A stretch of 64,000 bases of DNA from the NCBI RefSeq assembly GCF_004793475.1, contig NZ_SRYZ01000004.1:62001-126000 (forward strand), in the 5' to 3' direction. This stretch comes from Bacteroides muris (ex Afrizal et al. 2022) (GTDB lineage Bacteria; Bacteroidota; Bacteroidia; Bacteroidales; Bacteroidaceae). This document shows, piece by piece, positions 1 to 7,963 of the stretch. Position 1 is the stretch's first letter, and each line of letters opens with the position of its first letter. The notes under the pieces are model-generated. The model saw only the letters and a program-made list of their open reading frames with translations, did no database searches and had not been told where the DNA came from. Both the position numbers and the translations under genes were made by a program.

Positions 1-2
1 CC

Positions 3-518
3 GCCGACATGCGTTATCTGTTGTTGCTCATCTTGCAGACCTGTATCCTTGCGGGTGTCTGTATCTTCAGCTACTTCAATGATATACAGCCGGAACTGGT
101 ACACCATGTGCCGCCGGGACTTCTGCTGGGGATTTACATCGGTGTGTGTCTCCTCTATTTGTGCTTGAAGTGGATGCTCTACTCTTTTCTGGGTTGGATT
201 TTTTTTGACGAAAGTGTTACGACGTTATGGCTCGAGTCCTATTCTACGCTACTTTATTATTTGGGGTTCGCCCTTTTCCCGTTTGCTCTATTCATAGTCT
301 ATTTCGATTTGAGTTTGCAGTTGACAATAGTAATCGGATTGATTTTAGCCTTTTTTGCTAAAATATTGATGTTATACAAGTGGCTAAAGCTTTTTTGTAA
401 CAATTTATATGGCAGTTCACTTTTAATTTTGTACTTTTGTGCCCTCGAAATCATTCCTTGCTTTGTTTTGTATCAAGGTGTGATTCAGCTAAACGATTTT
501 TTGATAATAAAATTTTAG
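3..518 (+). CDS. DUF4271 membrane protein, 5' end outside window
   Basis: Uncharacterised inner-membrane protein of the DUF4271 family. The reading frame is open to the window edge, and the first ATG (base 9) gives only 169 residues, so the true start is probably upstream. The visible part is almost entirely hydrophobic, with about five membrane segments separated by short loops, ending in LNDFLIIKF. The stop codon lies 4 bases before the start of hemD, so the two are probably co-transcribed; this pairing is familiar in Bacteroidetes. No catalytic motif is visible and the function is unknown. The family call rests on sequence character plus the hemD neighbour. Confidence 0.75.
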   Translation, partial: ADMRYLLLLILQTCILAGVCIFSYFNDIQPELVHHVPPGLLLGIYIGVCLLYLCLKWMLYSFLGWIFFDESVTTLWLESYSTLLYYLGFALFPFALFIVYFDLSLQLTIVIGLILAFFAKILMLYKWLKLFCNNLYGSSLLILYFCALEIIPCFVLYQGVIQLNDFLIIKF

Positions 519-522
519 GACG

Positions 523-1275
523 TTGAAAATTAAGAAAGTACTTGTGTCGCAGCCGAAACCGGCATCAGAGAAATCTCCTTACTACGACATTGCCGAGAAA
601 TATGGTGTGAAGATAGATTTTCGCCCATTTATCAAAGTGGAGAGCCTTTCAGCGAAAGAGTTCAGACAACAGAAAATTTCGGTTTTGGACCATACTGCCG
701 TTATTTTTACTTCGCGTCATGCCATTGATCATTTCTTCCACTTATGTACGGAATTGCGTGTGACAATTCCCGAAACAATGAAGTATTTCTGCGTGACGGA
801 GGCCGTTGCTCTGTATATCCAAAAGTATGTGCAGTATCGTAAGCGTAAGATTTTCTTCGGAAACACCGGGAAGATTGACGATTTGATACCTTCCATTGTT
901 AAGCATAAGGCTGAAAAGTACTTGGTGCCAATGTCGGATGTACACAATGATGACGTGAAGAATTTGCTGGATAAGAATAAGATTCAGCATACGGAAGCTG
1001 TCATGTATAGAACCGTCAGCAATGATTTTGCTCCAGATGAGGCATTTGATTATGACATGCTGGTGTTCTTCAGTCCGGCAGGTATCAGTGCCTTGAAGAA
1101 GAATTTCCCTGATTTTGACCAGAAGGAGATCAAAATTGGTACATTCGGCTCTACCACCGCCCAGGCAGTCCGTGATGCCGGACTTCGTCTTGACTTGGAA
1201 GCCCCCAGCGTGCAAGCTCCCTCAATGACGGCGGCGCTTGACATGTTTATCAAGGAGAATAATAAAGGAAAGTAA
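523..1275 (+). CDS. hemD: uroporphyrinogen-III synthase
   Basis: Cytoplasmic enzyme that cyclises hydroxymethylbilane with inversion of ring D to give uroporphyrinogen III in tetrapyrrole synthesis. The 250-residue protein has the two-lobed HemD pattern: an N-terminal segment with VIFTSRHAIDHFF (residues about 60-72) and a C-terminal lobe with MLVFFSPAGISALKKNF and IGTFGSTTAQAV. Length is normal for the family. The only suitable start is TTG at 523, four bases after the upstream stop, giving MKIKKVLVSQ. Translational coupling to the DUF4271 gene is likely because there is no clear ribosome binding site. No other haem gene is adjacent. Confidence 0.9.
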   Translation: MKIKKVLVSQPKPASEKSPYYDIAEKYGVKIDFRPFIKVESLSAKEFRQQKISVLDHTAVIFTSRHAIDHFFHLCTELRVTIPETMKYFCVTEAVALYIQKYVQYRKRKIFFGNTGKIDDLIPSIVKHKAEKYLVPMSDVHNDDVKNLLDKNKIQHTEAVMYRTVSNDFAPDEAFDYDMLVFFSPAGISALKKNFPDFDQKEIKIGTFGSTTAQAVRDAGLRLDLEAPSVQAPSMTAALDMFIKENNKGK

Positions 1276-1280
1276 AAAAA

Positions 1281-1440
1281 GAGTTATGAGTTATAAGTTA
1301 TGAGTGATTTGCTTATGGCTTGTAGTAGTAACGGTGGATTTATAAAATTGAGCTACAAGTGGTTGTGCTTTTATGTCGCCAGGTACTTGTAGCTCCTTTT
1401 TTGTATCACCCTTATAACTCATAACTTATAACTCATAACT
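1281..1440. repeat. inverted repeat bracketing the hemD terminator
   Basis: A 24-base arm of GAGTTATGAG-type sequence at 1281-1304 is matched as its reverse complement at 1418-1440 with at most one mismatch. The arms consist of repeated ATAAGTTATGAG-like words, so each is internally repetitive. The bracketed 113 bases contain the hairpin terminator at 1350-1402. It fills the whole hemD-rnpA gap. Confidence 0.7.
1350..1402 (+). terminator. hairpin terminator after hemD
   Basis: A perfect 11-bp stem (GAGCTACAAGT at 1350-1360 with ACTTGTAGCTC at 1385-1395) has a 24-base loop and is followed by CTTTTTT. The large loop is unusual, but the T-run supports intrinsic termination. Confidence 0.6.
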
Positions 1441-1448
1441 TATAGCTC

Positions 1449-1865
1449 ATGCCAAATACCTTGCGCAAGTCCGAACGGTTGGACAAGAAGAAAGTAATAG
1501 AGAAGATGTTTGCGGGCGGTTCGCGCTCGTTTTCGGTCTTCCCTTTGCGTGTGGTTTATCTGCCGGTGGAGGAACTGGAAGTGTCTGCCTCCATTCTTAT
1601 CAGTGTTTCGAAGCGTCGTTTCAAGCGGGCGGTGAAGCGCAACCGCGTGAAACGCCAGATACGTGAAGCCTACCGCATGAACAAACAAGGACTGCTGGCA
1701 GTATTGGCGGAAAAGAAATGCCGTCTGGCCGTCGCTTTCATCTATCTTTCAGACCAGTTGGTGGATTCTTCCGTTATCGAAGACCGTATGAAGACTGCTT
1801 TGGCACGCATTGCCGAGAGGGTGGCAGCGAATGCTGAAGCCACGCAAACTCCCCAGATACCATGA
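1449..1865 (+). CDS. rnpA: ribonuclease P protein component
   Basis: Protein subunit of RNase P, which binds the RNA subunit and helps it cleave the 5' leader of pre-tRNAs. The 138-residue basic protein has the diagnostic RNR-type motif at about residues 60-76 ([18 protein letters not shown]), preceded by the [11 protein letters not shown] strand. The N-terminus [17 protein letters not shown] is the usual RnpA opening. It overlaps yidD by 4 bases (ATGA), the classic rnpA-yidD arrangement, and is first of the rnpA-yidD-tatD transcription unit. The rpmH gene that often precedes rnpA is absent here, and hemD lies upstream instead. Confidence 0.95.
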   Translation: MPNTLRKSERLDKKKVIEKMFAGGSRSFSVFPLRVVYLPVEELEVSASILISVSKRRFKRAVKRNRVKRQIREAYRMNKQGLLAVLAEKKCRLAVAFIYLSDQLVDSSVIEDRMKTALARIAERVAANAEATQTPQIP

Positions 1866-2083
1866 AGCGTCTGCTTTCATATCTGTTGCTACTTCCCATT
1901 TATTTCTATCAGAAGTGCATATCACCCATGATAGGGCCTTCATGCCGTTTCACCCCCACTTGTTCGCAATATGCGGTGGAGGCCATCAAGAAACACGGAC
2001 CTTTCAAGGGGGGGAAGCTGGCAATAAGGCGTATTCTGCGCTGCCATCCTTGGGGAGGTTCCGGATATGATCCCGTTCCATGA
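1862..2083 (+). CDS. yidD: membrane protein insertion efficiency factor YidD
   Basis: Small membrane-associated protein thought to assist YidC-dependent insertion of inner-membrane proteins. It has 73 residues, the usual length, with an N-terminal amphipathic/hydrophobic segment ([14 protein letters not shown]) and the family signature [18 protein letters not shown]. Conserved cysteines are at 19, 28, 34 and 61, and the C-terminus is [13 protein letters not shown]. The start overlaps the rnpA stop and its own stop overlaps the TatD-family start (ATGA each time), so translation of the three genes is probably coupled. Confidence 0.95.
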   Translation: MKRLLSYLLLLPIYFYQKCISPMIGPSCRFTPTCSQYAVEAIKKHGPFKGGKLAIRRILRCHPWGGSGYDPVP

Positions 2084-2745
2084 ATATTCCAGTAGACATA
2101 CATACGCATCGGCTCCCGCAAGTGCGCGGAGCGGCCATTGTGAATTGCTATCCCGAAGCGTTCTCTCCACAGAGCGGCGGATGGTATTCGGTGGGAATAC
2201 ATCCCTGGCATATAGGCCGGACTGGAGGTGACCATTCAGTAGCAGAGAATGTTGTGGCTAGCAGGGTATGCGGCCTGGAGAGGGTAGTACTCCATCCCCA
2301 AGTACTTGCCGTGGGCGAAGCTGGGCTGGACAAGCTGGCAGATGCTCCGATGGATTTGCAGGTAGAAGTGTTCAGGCGTCAGGCATGCTTGGCGGAGGAA
2401 GTAGGAAAGCCGCTGGTGATTCATCTGGTCAAGGCGGTCGATGAACTGCTGAAGGTGAAGCGGGACTTGCGCCCGTCGAATCCGTGGATAATACATGGTT
2501 TCCGCGGCAAGGCAGCGCTGGCGGAGGAGTATCTGAAACATGGCTTTTACCTTTCATTCGGGGAGAAGTACCAGAAAGCGGCCTTGTGCCGTATACCTGC
2601 CGACCGGCTGTTCATCGAAACAGATGAAAGCGAAGTTGCCATCGGGGAATTGTATGCACGCGCCACCAGGGTGCGCGGCATCTCTCCCGAAGAGCTTGGA
2701 GAAACGCTTCGGAGAAATGTCTGCAAAGTCTTTTTTAAACCCTAA
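2080..2745 (+). CDS. TatD-family metal-dependent hydrolase
   Basis: Probable cytoplasmic DNase/phosphodiesterase-like hydrolase of the TatD amidohydrolase superfamily. The metal ligands expected for the family are visible: HTH at residues 8-10 (DIHTHR), Glu80 (GEAGLDK), His115 (VIHL), His139 (IIHGFRG) and Asp182 (ETDES). At 221 residues it is shorter than TatD/YcfH (about 260), as are many Bacteroidetes members. It overlaps yidD by 4 bases and ends the operon. Substrate is not predictable from sequence. Confidence 0.88.
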   Translation: MNIPVDIHTHRLPQVRGAAIVNCYPEAFSPQSGGWYSVGIHPWHIGRTGGDHSVAENVVASRVCGLERVVLHPQVLAVGEAGLDKLADAPMDLQVEVFRRQACLAEEVGKPLVIHLVKAVDELLKVKRDLRPSNPWIIHGFRGKAALAEEYLKHGFYLSFGEKYQKAALCRIPADRLFIETDESEVAIGELYARATRVRGISPEELGETLRRNVCKVFFKP

Positions 2746-2747
2746 GA

Positions 2748-2779
2748 GTTGTTTCTTCAAATAAAGAGTCGTATTTTTG
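2748..2779 (+). promoter_or_regulatory. Bacteroides-type promoter for tyrS
   Basis: TATTTTTG at 2772-2779 fits the Bacteroides -7 consensus TAnnTTTG. GTTG at 2748-2751 stands 20 bases upstream, as expected for the -33 TTTG. It lies just after the TatD-family stop and about 70 bases before tyrS. Confidence 0.6.
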
Positions 2780-2852
2780 CGCAGATTAAGATAGGAATCA
2801 AACAATTCATAGATAATCACTTAAATAATTAATCAGATAACTTAATCATTCG

Positions 2853-4145
2853 ATGAATTTTGTAGAAGAATTAAGATGGCGTGGCATGCTCCACGATATG
2901 ATGCCGGGTACGGAAGAACTTCTGGCTAAGGAACAAGTGACTGCATACATTGGTTTCGACCCTACTGCGGACTCTTTGCACATTGGGCACCTTTGCAGTG
3001 TGATGATTCTGCGTCACTTTCAGCGTTGCGGACACAAGCCGTTGGCGCTGATAGGCGGTGCTACGGGTATGATTGGTGACCCTTCCGGAAAGTCTGCCGA
3101 ACGCAATCTGCTTACGGAAGAGACGTTGCAGCGCAACCTGGCCGGCATGAAGGCGCAACTTTCCAAGTTTCTGGATTTTGATTCGGATGCCCCCAACCGT
3201 GCCGAGTTGGTGAACAACTACGATTGGATGAAAAACTTCACTTTCCTCGATTTTGCCCGTGAGGTGGGTAAGCACATCACCGTGAACTATATGATGGCGA
3301 AAGATTCTGTAAAGAAGCGTCTGAACGGTGAGGCACGTGACGGCCTTTCCTTCACGGAATTCACCTACCAGCTGCTGCAGGGATACGATTTCCTTCATCT
3401 GTATGAAACCAAAGGTTGCAAGCTCCAGATGGGTGGCAGCGACCAGTGGGGTAACATCACCACCGGTGCCGAGCTGATTCGCCGTACGAACGGCGGGGAG
3501 GTGTTTGCACTGACCAGCCCGCTGATTACGAAGGCTGACGGTGGCAAGTTCGGTAAGACAGAGTCCGGAAACATCTGGCTCGACCCGCGCTACACCTCTC
3601 CGTATAAGTTCTACCAGTTCTGGCTGAACGTGAGCGACGAGGATGCCAAACGCTATATCAAGATATTCACCGCACTGTCTAAGGAAGAGATTGACGCTCT
3701 GACGGCCGAGCACGAGGCTGCTCCCCACTTGCGCGTCCTTCAGAAGTGTTTGGCGAGGGAAGTCACTATCATGGTTCACTCCGAAGAGGACTACAATGCC
3801 GCTGTGGATGCATCCAACATCTTGTTTGGCAATGCAACTTCCGACGCGCTGAAGAAGTTGGACGAAGATACGTTGCTGGCTGTGTTCGAGGGGGTTCCCC
3901 AGTTTGAAATATCCCGTGATGCACTGGCAGCCGGTGTAAAGGCGGTGGATTTATTCGTGGATAATGCTGCTGTATTCGCTTCCAAGGGTGAGATGCGCAA
4001 GCTGGTGCAAGGCGGCGGCGTTTCTCTGAATAAGGAGAAACTGACTGCTTTCGACCAGGTGATTACGACAGCCGACCTGCTTGACGAAAAATACCTGCTG
4101 GTACAGCGCGGAAAGAAGAATTATTATCTGATTATCGCCAAATAA
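2853..4145 (+). CDS. tyrS: tyrosyl-tRNA synthetase
   Basis: Class I aminoacyl-tRNA synthetase that charges tRNA-Tyr. The 430-residue protein has the HIGH motif at residues 43-46 ([13 protein letters not shown]), the tyrosine/ATP site [17 protein letters not shown], the [11 protein letters not shown] and [14 protein letters not shown] motifs, and a KMSKS-type loop [11 protein letters not shown]-terminal S4 RNA-binding domain occupies roughly residues 360-430 ([16 protein letters not shown]). Length and order match the bacterial TyrRS group. It has its own promoter and a strong terminator, so it is monocistronic. Confidence 0.97.
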   Translation: MNFVEELRWRGMLHDMMPGTEELLAKEQVTAYIGFDPTADSLHIGHLCSVMILRHFQRCGHKPLALIGGATGMIGDPSGKSAERNLLTEETLQRNLAGMKAQLSKFLDFDSDAPNRAELVNNYDWMKNFTFLDFAREVGKHITVNYMMAKDSVKKRLNGEARDGLSFTEFTYQLLQGYDFLHLYETKGCKLQMGGSDQWGNITTGAELIRRTNGGEVFALTSPLITKADGGKFGKTESGNIWLDPRYTSPYKFYQFWLNVSDEDAKRYIKIFTALSKEEIDALTAEHEAAPHLRVLQKCLAREVTIMVHSEEDYNAAVDASNILFGNATSDALKKLDEDTLLAVFEGVPQFEISRDALAAGVKAVDLFVDNAAVFASKGEMRKLVQGGGVSLNKEKLTAFDQVITTADLLDEKYLLVQRGKKNYYLIIAK

Positions 4146-4196
4146 CGGTATTTTAAAGAGAAGTAATTAAGGAAATAATGCTTCGGAAGTAAAAAT

Positions 4197-4233
4197 AGCC
4201 CCGAAATATTTGGATATTTCGGGGCTTCCTTTT
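4197..4233 (+). terminator. intrinsic terminator of tyrS
   Basis: Perfect 13-bp stem AGCCCCGAAATAT (4197-4209) with ATATTTCGGGGCT (4214-4226), a 4-base loop TTGG, then TCCTTTTA. The loop also supplies the likely -33 element of the following tRNA promoter. Confidence 0.85.
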
Positions 4234-4240
4234 ATCTTTG
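4209..4240 (+). promoter_or_regulatory. promoter of tRNA-Gln, overlapping the tyrS terminator
   Basis: TATCTTTG at 4233-4240 is a perfect TAnnTTTG box. TTTG at 4209-4212 lies 20 bases upstream, in the loop and stem base of the tyrS terminator. The predicted transcript start is about 25 bases before the mature tRNA. Confidence 0.7.
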
Positions 4241-4269
4241 CACCGCTTTTTAACAGAAAGCCTCATGTT

Positions 4270-4340
4270 TGGACTATGGTGTAATGGTAGCACAACAGGT
4301 TTTGGTTCTGTTTGTCCAGGTTCGAATCCTGGTAGTCCAA
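4270..4340 (+). tRNA. tRNA-Gln (anticodon UUG)
   Basis: A 71-base cloverleaf. The acceptor stem TGGACTA (4270-4276) pairs with TAGTCCA (4333-4339), with discriminator A4340. The D-arm contains GTAATGGTAGC. The anticodon arm ACAGG/TCTGT carries a 7-base loop with anticodon TTG at 4302-4304, and the T-arm is CCAGG-TTCGAAT-CCTGG. CCA is not encoded. A promoter and a terminator frame it as a single-gene unit. Confidence 0.95.
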
Positions 4341-4362
4341 CTACGATACACCAATTGCAGCT

Positions 4363-4401
4363 AAAAACCCACTAAAATCGTAAGTTTTAGTGGGTTTTTT
4401 T
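4363..4401 (+). terminator. terminator after tRNA-Gln
   Basis: Perfect 15-bp stem (4363-4377 with 4385-4399), 7-base loop TCGTAAG, followed by a run of T. The core is ACCCACTAAAA/TTTTAGTGGGT. Bases 4402-4551 hold no convincing gene. Confidence 0.85.
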
Positions 4402-4551
4402 GTTACTTCTAAATAGGTATCGAGAAAAACAGACACGATTTCGGTGCCAAATTAGGTGACACGGCAACCCCATTTTTCCTTTTCACGAATCTTTGAACGA
4501 TATTGCTATATAATTGATACAAATTTATACGGTTTCTCCGTTTTCTTTTGC

Positions 4552-4559
4552 TACATTTG
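4552..4559 (+). promoter_or_regulatory. -7 box ahead of the kduI remnant and kduD
   Basis: TACATTTG at 4552-4559 matches TAnnTTTG. No good -33 element is visible. It lies 65 bases before the truncated kduI start, so it is probably the original kduI promoter now serving kduD. Confidence 0.5.
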
Positions 4560-4624
4560 CATCGTGTACGCAAACGAGGCATCTTTGATGACTGAAGTTA
4601 TAACCTATTAGATGTAGTGCAATC

Positions 4625-4777
4625 ATGAAAACGAGCTATGAAAATCGCTATGCTGAGCATCCGGATGATGTAAAAAGCTACGATACGAAAAACATCCGTT
4701 GCGATTTCCTTATAGAGAAGGCATTCTCCCAAGATAAAGTTTCCATTGAGTATAAACTACTTGCAAATCGTACATAA
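4625..4777 (+). pseudogene. kduI: truncated kduI (5-keto-4-deoxyuronate isomerase)
   Basis: A 50-codon frame begins MKTSYENRYAEHPDDVKSYD and continues FLIEKAFSQDKVSIEY. This is the recognisable N-terminus of KduI, which isomerises 5-keto-4-deoxyuronate in the pectin/glycosaminoglycan uronate pathway. Intact KduI has about 280 residues; here homology ends near residue 45, followed by a few unrelated residues and a stop. No further KduI sequence lies before kduD, 38 bases downstream. The simplest reading is an internal deletion that removed most of kduI but left the promoter, start region and kduD. The remaining peptide cannot be a functional isomerase. Confidence 0.8.
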
Positions 4778-4815
4778 ATAGAATATCACTTATTTAAACT
4801 TAATAATTTTACATT

Positions 4816-5619
4816 ATGAATCCGTATTTGAATTTTTCTTTGGAAGGTAAAGTAGCCCTTGTCACAGGTGCTTCTTACGGTATCGGTTTTGCTATCGCTT
4901 CAGCTTTTGCAGAGCAGGGAGCAACTATCTGTTTCAACGACATTAACCAGGAGTTGGTAGACAAAGGCTTGGCTGCCTATACTGAAAAGGGCATCAAGGC
5001 ACGCGGTTATGTATGTGATGTGACAGACGAACCTGCTGTTCAGGCTATGGTAGCCCAGATTGAAAAGGAAGTAGGTTCCGTTGATATCCTCGTGAACAAT
5101 GCCGGTATCATTCGCCGCGTTCCTATGCACGAGATGGAGGCTGCTGACTTCCGCCGTGTAATCGATATCGACCTCAATGCTCCGTTCATCGTATCAAAGG
5201 CTGTTCTGCCTGCCATGATGAAGAAGGGCCACGGTAAAATCATCAACATATGCTCCATGATGTCCGAACTGGGCCGTGAGACTGTGTCGGCCTATGCTGC
5301 TGCCAAGGGTGGTTTGAAGATGCTGACCCGTAACATCTGCTCTGAATATGGTGAATACAACATCCAATGTAATGGTATCGGCCCGGGTTACATTGCTACT
5401 CCGCAGACTGCTCCGCTGCGCGAAAAGCAAGCTGACGGAAGCCGTCACCCGTTCGACTCGTTCATTTGCGCCAAGACTCCGGCAGGCCGCTGGTTAGACC
5501 CGGAAGAACTTACCGGTCCGGCAGTGTTCCTAGCATCCGAAGCCTCTAATGCAGTCAACGGTCATGTACTCTATGTAGACGGAGGTATTCTGGCTTACAT
5601 CGGAAAGCAACCGAAATAA
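4816..5619 (+). CDS. kduD: 2-deoxy-D-gluconate 3-dehydrogenase type SDR (KduD)
   Basis: Cytoplasmic NAD(P)-dependent dehydrogenase expected to interconvert 2-keto-3-deoxygluconate and 2,5-diketo-3-deoxygluconate, the step after KduI. The 267-residue classical SDR has the cofactor motif TGASYGIG (residues 17-24), NNAGI (94-98) and the catalytic set around Ser147/Ser150, Tyr160 and Lys164 (SAYAAAKGG). The C-terminus ends LYVDGGILAYIGKQPK. It follows the kduI remnant and precedes a DUF4861 gene, a context tied to uronate-containing glycans. Another SDR specificity is possible, but the kduI context supports KduD. Confidence 0.88.
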   Translation: MNPYLNFSLEGKVALVTGASYGIGFAIASAFAEQGATICFNDINQELVDKGLAAYTEKGIKARGYVCDVTDEPAVQAMVAQIEKEVGSVDILVNNAGIIRRVPMHEMEAADFRRVIDIDLNAPFIVSKAVLPAMMKKGHGKIINICSMMSELGRETVSAYAAAKGGLKMLTRNICSEYGEYNIQCNGIGPGYIATPQTAPLREKQADGSRHPFDSFICAKTPAGRWLDPEELTGPAVFLASEASNAVNGHVLYVDGGILAYIGKQPK

Positions 5620-5637
5620 ATTTGAAGGATAGTTGAG

Positions 5638-5684
5638 AAGGTGATAAAGTGGCGGGATAATGTCACTTGTCACCTTTTTCTTTT
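5638..5684 (+). terminator. terminator after kduD
   Basis: AAGGTGATAAAGTG (5638-5651) pairs, with one bulge, with CACTTGTCACCTT (5664-5676), followed by TTTCTTTT. Confidence 0.7.
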
Positions 5685-5685
5685 A

Positions 5686-5743
5686 GGTGCGGATTACGCG
5701 GAAAAGATAAGTAAAATCCGTATGATCAGCGAAATCTGTGCCT
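5686..5743. repeat. GTGCGGATTACGCGGA-type intergenic repeat
   Basis: The sequence opens with GGTGCGGATTACGCGGA and closes with AAATCTGTGCCT, a loose inverted repeat. A clearer member of the same family lies at 22682-22748. It sits between kduD and the DUF4861 gene; function unknown. Confidence 0.5.
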
Positions 5744-5785
5744 GAAGGAAAGTTATATAACTGATTAGGAAAAAGCAATGATTAT

Positions 5786-7018
5786 ATGAAAAACTTTCTT
5801 TTATTATGTATGGCGGCCTTGTCCTGCCTTGCTTGCAACGACAGCAAGACAGTGACCGTTACGGTAACCAATCCGCTGTCGATGGATCGTTCCGATGAGA
5901 TGGTAGAGGTGTCCATGGCCGAGATTTCGAACCGTCTGAATCTGGCAGACACCGCACAGATTGTGGTTCTGAATGTCGAGGGGGAACAAGTTCCCTACCA
6001 AGTGACCTATGATGACAAGCTAATCTTCCCCGCCACGGTAGCCGCCAATGCATCGGCTGCATATACCATTCAGACCGGTACTCCCGTCGATGTGGAGGTA
6101 AGGGCTTGCGGGCGTCAGTTTCCCGAACGTCTGGACGACATGGCCTGGGAGAACGACTTGGTGGGTTTCCGTGCCTACGGTCCTGCGTTGCAGGCAAGGG
6201 GTGAACGTGGCTTCGGCTACGACTTGTTCACGAAGCGGGGCACTGCTGCACCGGTATTGGAAGACATGTATGCCAAAGAGCTGGATGCAGACTCCTGGAA
6301 GCAGGTAAACGAATTGCGCAAGACAGACCCGAAGGCGGCCGGTGAACTGGTACGCACATTCTCCTATCATATAGACCACGGTTATGGCATGGACTGCTAT
6401 GCAGTAGGCCCCACACTGGGAGCCGGGGTATCTGCACTGATGGTGAATGATACCATTATCTATCCGTGGTGCTATAAGACGCAGGAAGTGCTGGACAACG
6501 GCCCCTTGCGTTTTACTGTGAAGCTGGAGTTCAATCCGCTGGCTGTGAAAGGGGATACTACGGTGGTGGAAACACGTCTGATTACGCTGGATGCCGGTTC
6601 TCATCTGAACCGCACTGCCATTTCGTATAGCTGTCTAAAGGAATCCTTGCCCATTGTTACCGGCATTGTGCTGCACGAACCGGACGGCGCTGTGGTGGCT
6701 GATGCAGCAGGTGGCTATATGACGTATGTAGATCCCACTACCGGATCGGATAATGGCAAGATATTCATGGGGGCCGCTTTTCCTGCCGTTGTAAAGGAAG
6801 CCAAGACTGTTCTGTTCTCCCCAGAGGAGAAGAAGATGCGTAACAATGCAGACGGTCATGTACTGGCTGTCAGCGACTATGAGCCGGATGCCGACTATGT
6901 GTATTACTGGGGCTTTGCCTGGGACTGTGCGGACATCAAGACTGCTGAAGCCTGGAACAGCTATATGGCAGCATTTGCACAGAAGGTGCGCAATCCGCTG
7001 ACAATTGAAGTCAAATAA
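5786..7018 (+). CDS. DUF4861 family lipoprotein
   Basis: Predicted exported lipoprotein of 410 residues, with signal MKNFLLLCMAALSCLAC and likely lipidated Cys17. The body matches the DUF4861 type: an N-terminal beta-sandwich-like segment (VTNPLSMDRSDEMVEV), then RGFGYDLFTKRG, HGYGMDCYAVGPTLG and the C-terminal DADYVYYWGFAWD. The family is frequently found beside KduI/KduD and polysaccharide-degradation genes in Bacteroidetes, so a role in processing uronate-containing oligosaccharides is plausible. No experimentally defined activity is assumed and no catalytic residues can be assigned. It probably belongs to the same old operon as kduD. Confidence 0.75.
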   Translation: MKNFLLLCMAALSCLACNDSKTVTVTVTNPLSMDRSDEMVEVSMAEISNRLNLADTAQIVVLNVEGEQVPYQVTYDDKLIFPATVAANASAAYTIQTGTPVDVEVRACGRQFPERLDDMAWENDLVGFRAYGPALQARGERGFGYDLFTKRGTAAPVLEDMYAKELDADSWKQVNELRKTDPKAAGELVRTFSYHIDHGYGMDCYAVGPTLGAGVSALMVNDTIIYPWCYKTQEVLDNGPLRFTVKLEFNPLAVKGDTTVVETRLITLDAGSHLNRTAISYSCLKESLPIVTGIVLHEPDGAVVADAAGGYMTYVDPTTGSDNGKIFMGAAFPAVVKEAKTVLFSPEEKKMRNNADGHVLAVSDYEPDADYVYYWGFAWDCADIKTAEAWNSYMAAFAQKVRNPLTIEVK

Positions 7019-7030
7019 TCCTTTGGTTAT

Positions 7031-7180
7031 CATTCAAGGGAGTTAAAAGCCAGAGGCCGATAGTATCGCTCTACATTGATAGAACTGTCGGCTTCTAGCT
7101 CCTGAGCCAGAAGGACGATAACTCTCCATTTAACTCCCTCTAACTTCTTCTTCTAGCTTCCTTGAATAAAAGAGCCGTGT
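7031..7180. repeat. nested inverted-repeat element
   Basis: Outer arms ATTCAAGG / CCTTGAAT, next arms GGGAGTTAAA (7038-7047) / TTTAACTCCC (7129-7138), and an inner GCCGA/TCGGC pair, followed by AAAGAGCCGTG. The same order of motifs, including the flanking AAAGAGCCGTG, is seen at 54143-54250. It fills the convergent gap between the DUF4861 and deacetylase genes. Confidence 0.55.
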
Positions 7181-7196
7181 CATTCCCGACCGGATT

Positions 7197-7853
7197 TTAC
7201 AGCACTTTGAATTCGTACCCTTCTTCTTTCAGAAAGTCAATGGCACGCGGAAGTGCGTACTGCAGGTTTCCGTTGTGCCAGGATTTCAAAGAATCGTGAA
7301 AGGTGATGATGGAGCCGTTGCGGGCGTAGCGCATCACGTTGGCAAGCACTTGCGGGCCGCGCAGCTTTTTGCTGTAGTCGCGTGTCACGAGGTCCCACAT
7401 CACAATCTTGTAGGTGCGTTTCAGCGTGAGGTATTGGTTGGCGAACATGTGGCCGTGGGGAGGACGGAACAAGAGAGGGTAGAGGACTTTCTCCACATTA
7501 CAATTAATGTCTCCGCCCATTTCCATGAAGATTTTCGCCTGCTCGGTGTTTCCCAAATAATTTTTGGCTGTGTATTCAAAACTACGGATATGGTTGAAGG
7601 TGTGGTTACCGATGCGGTGTCCGCGTTCAACAACCATCCGGAATTCGTCCGGATGCTTCCGTATGTTGTCGCCTACCATGAAGAAGGTGGCCTTGATATT
7701 GTGCTTGTCCAGCAGAGCGAGCACCCAAGGAGTTACTTCGGGTATGGGGCCGTCGTCGAAAGTCAGATAGACGGCTTTTTCATTGGGGTCCATCCTCCAG
7801 ACTGCACCGGGGTATAGTTTACGAAAAAACTCAGGAGGTTGTTCTATAAACAT
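7197..7853 (-). CDS. polysaccharide deacetylase (NodB homology)
   Basis: Probable carbohydrate esterase family 4 deacetylase acting on N- or O-acetyl groups of a glycan such as peptidoglycan. The 218-residue protein shows the NodB motifs: TFDDGP at residues 31-36 (catalytic base and metal Asp), HTFNH at 84-88 (metal histidines) and RPPHG at 130-134. There is no N-terminal signal peptide or transmembrane helix, so its location is uncertain. It lies downstream of the DUF2723 gene on the same strand with a 110-base gap containing a repeat, and may be transcribed with it. Substrate cannot be told from sequence. Confidence 0.88.
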   Translation of the reverse strand: MFIEQPPEFFRKLYPGAVWRMDPNEKAVYLTFDDGPIPEVTPWVLALLDKHNIKATFFMVGDNIRKHPDEFRMVVERGHRIGNHTFNHIRSFEYTAKNYLGNTEQAKIFMEMGGDINCNVEKVLYPLLFRPPHGHMFANQYLTLKRTYKIVMWDLVTRDYSKKLRGPQVLANVMRYARNGSIITFHDSLKSWHNGNLQYALPRAIDFLKEEGYEFKVL

Positions 7854-7860
7854 AATTAAA

Positions 7861-7903
7861 GCCTCTCCCCCAACCCCTCCCTACACAGGGGAGGGGAGGT
7901 TTG
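7861..7903. repeat. GC-rich CCCCTCCC hairpin repeat
   Basis: CCTCTCCCCCAACCCCTCCC followed by CAGGGGAGGGGAGG forms a hairpin between the DUF2723 and deacetylase genes. Related copies lie at 47337-47512 and 55781-55931. It may act as a terminator or processing element. Confidence 0.55.
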
Positions 7904-7963
7904 AGGATGGTTTGTTAGTGAATACATTATAATTAAGACTTCTCTTATTATGGTTGAATGCTC

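Noticed and set aside
4270..4815. Integrated element at tRNA-Gln
   Set aside because: A tRNA followed by a damaged gene invites this, but there is no integrase, no direct repeat of the tRNA 3' end within the window, and the kduI start and kduD are still in natural order.
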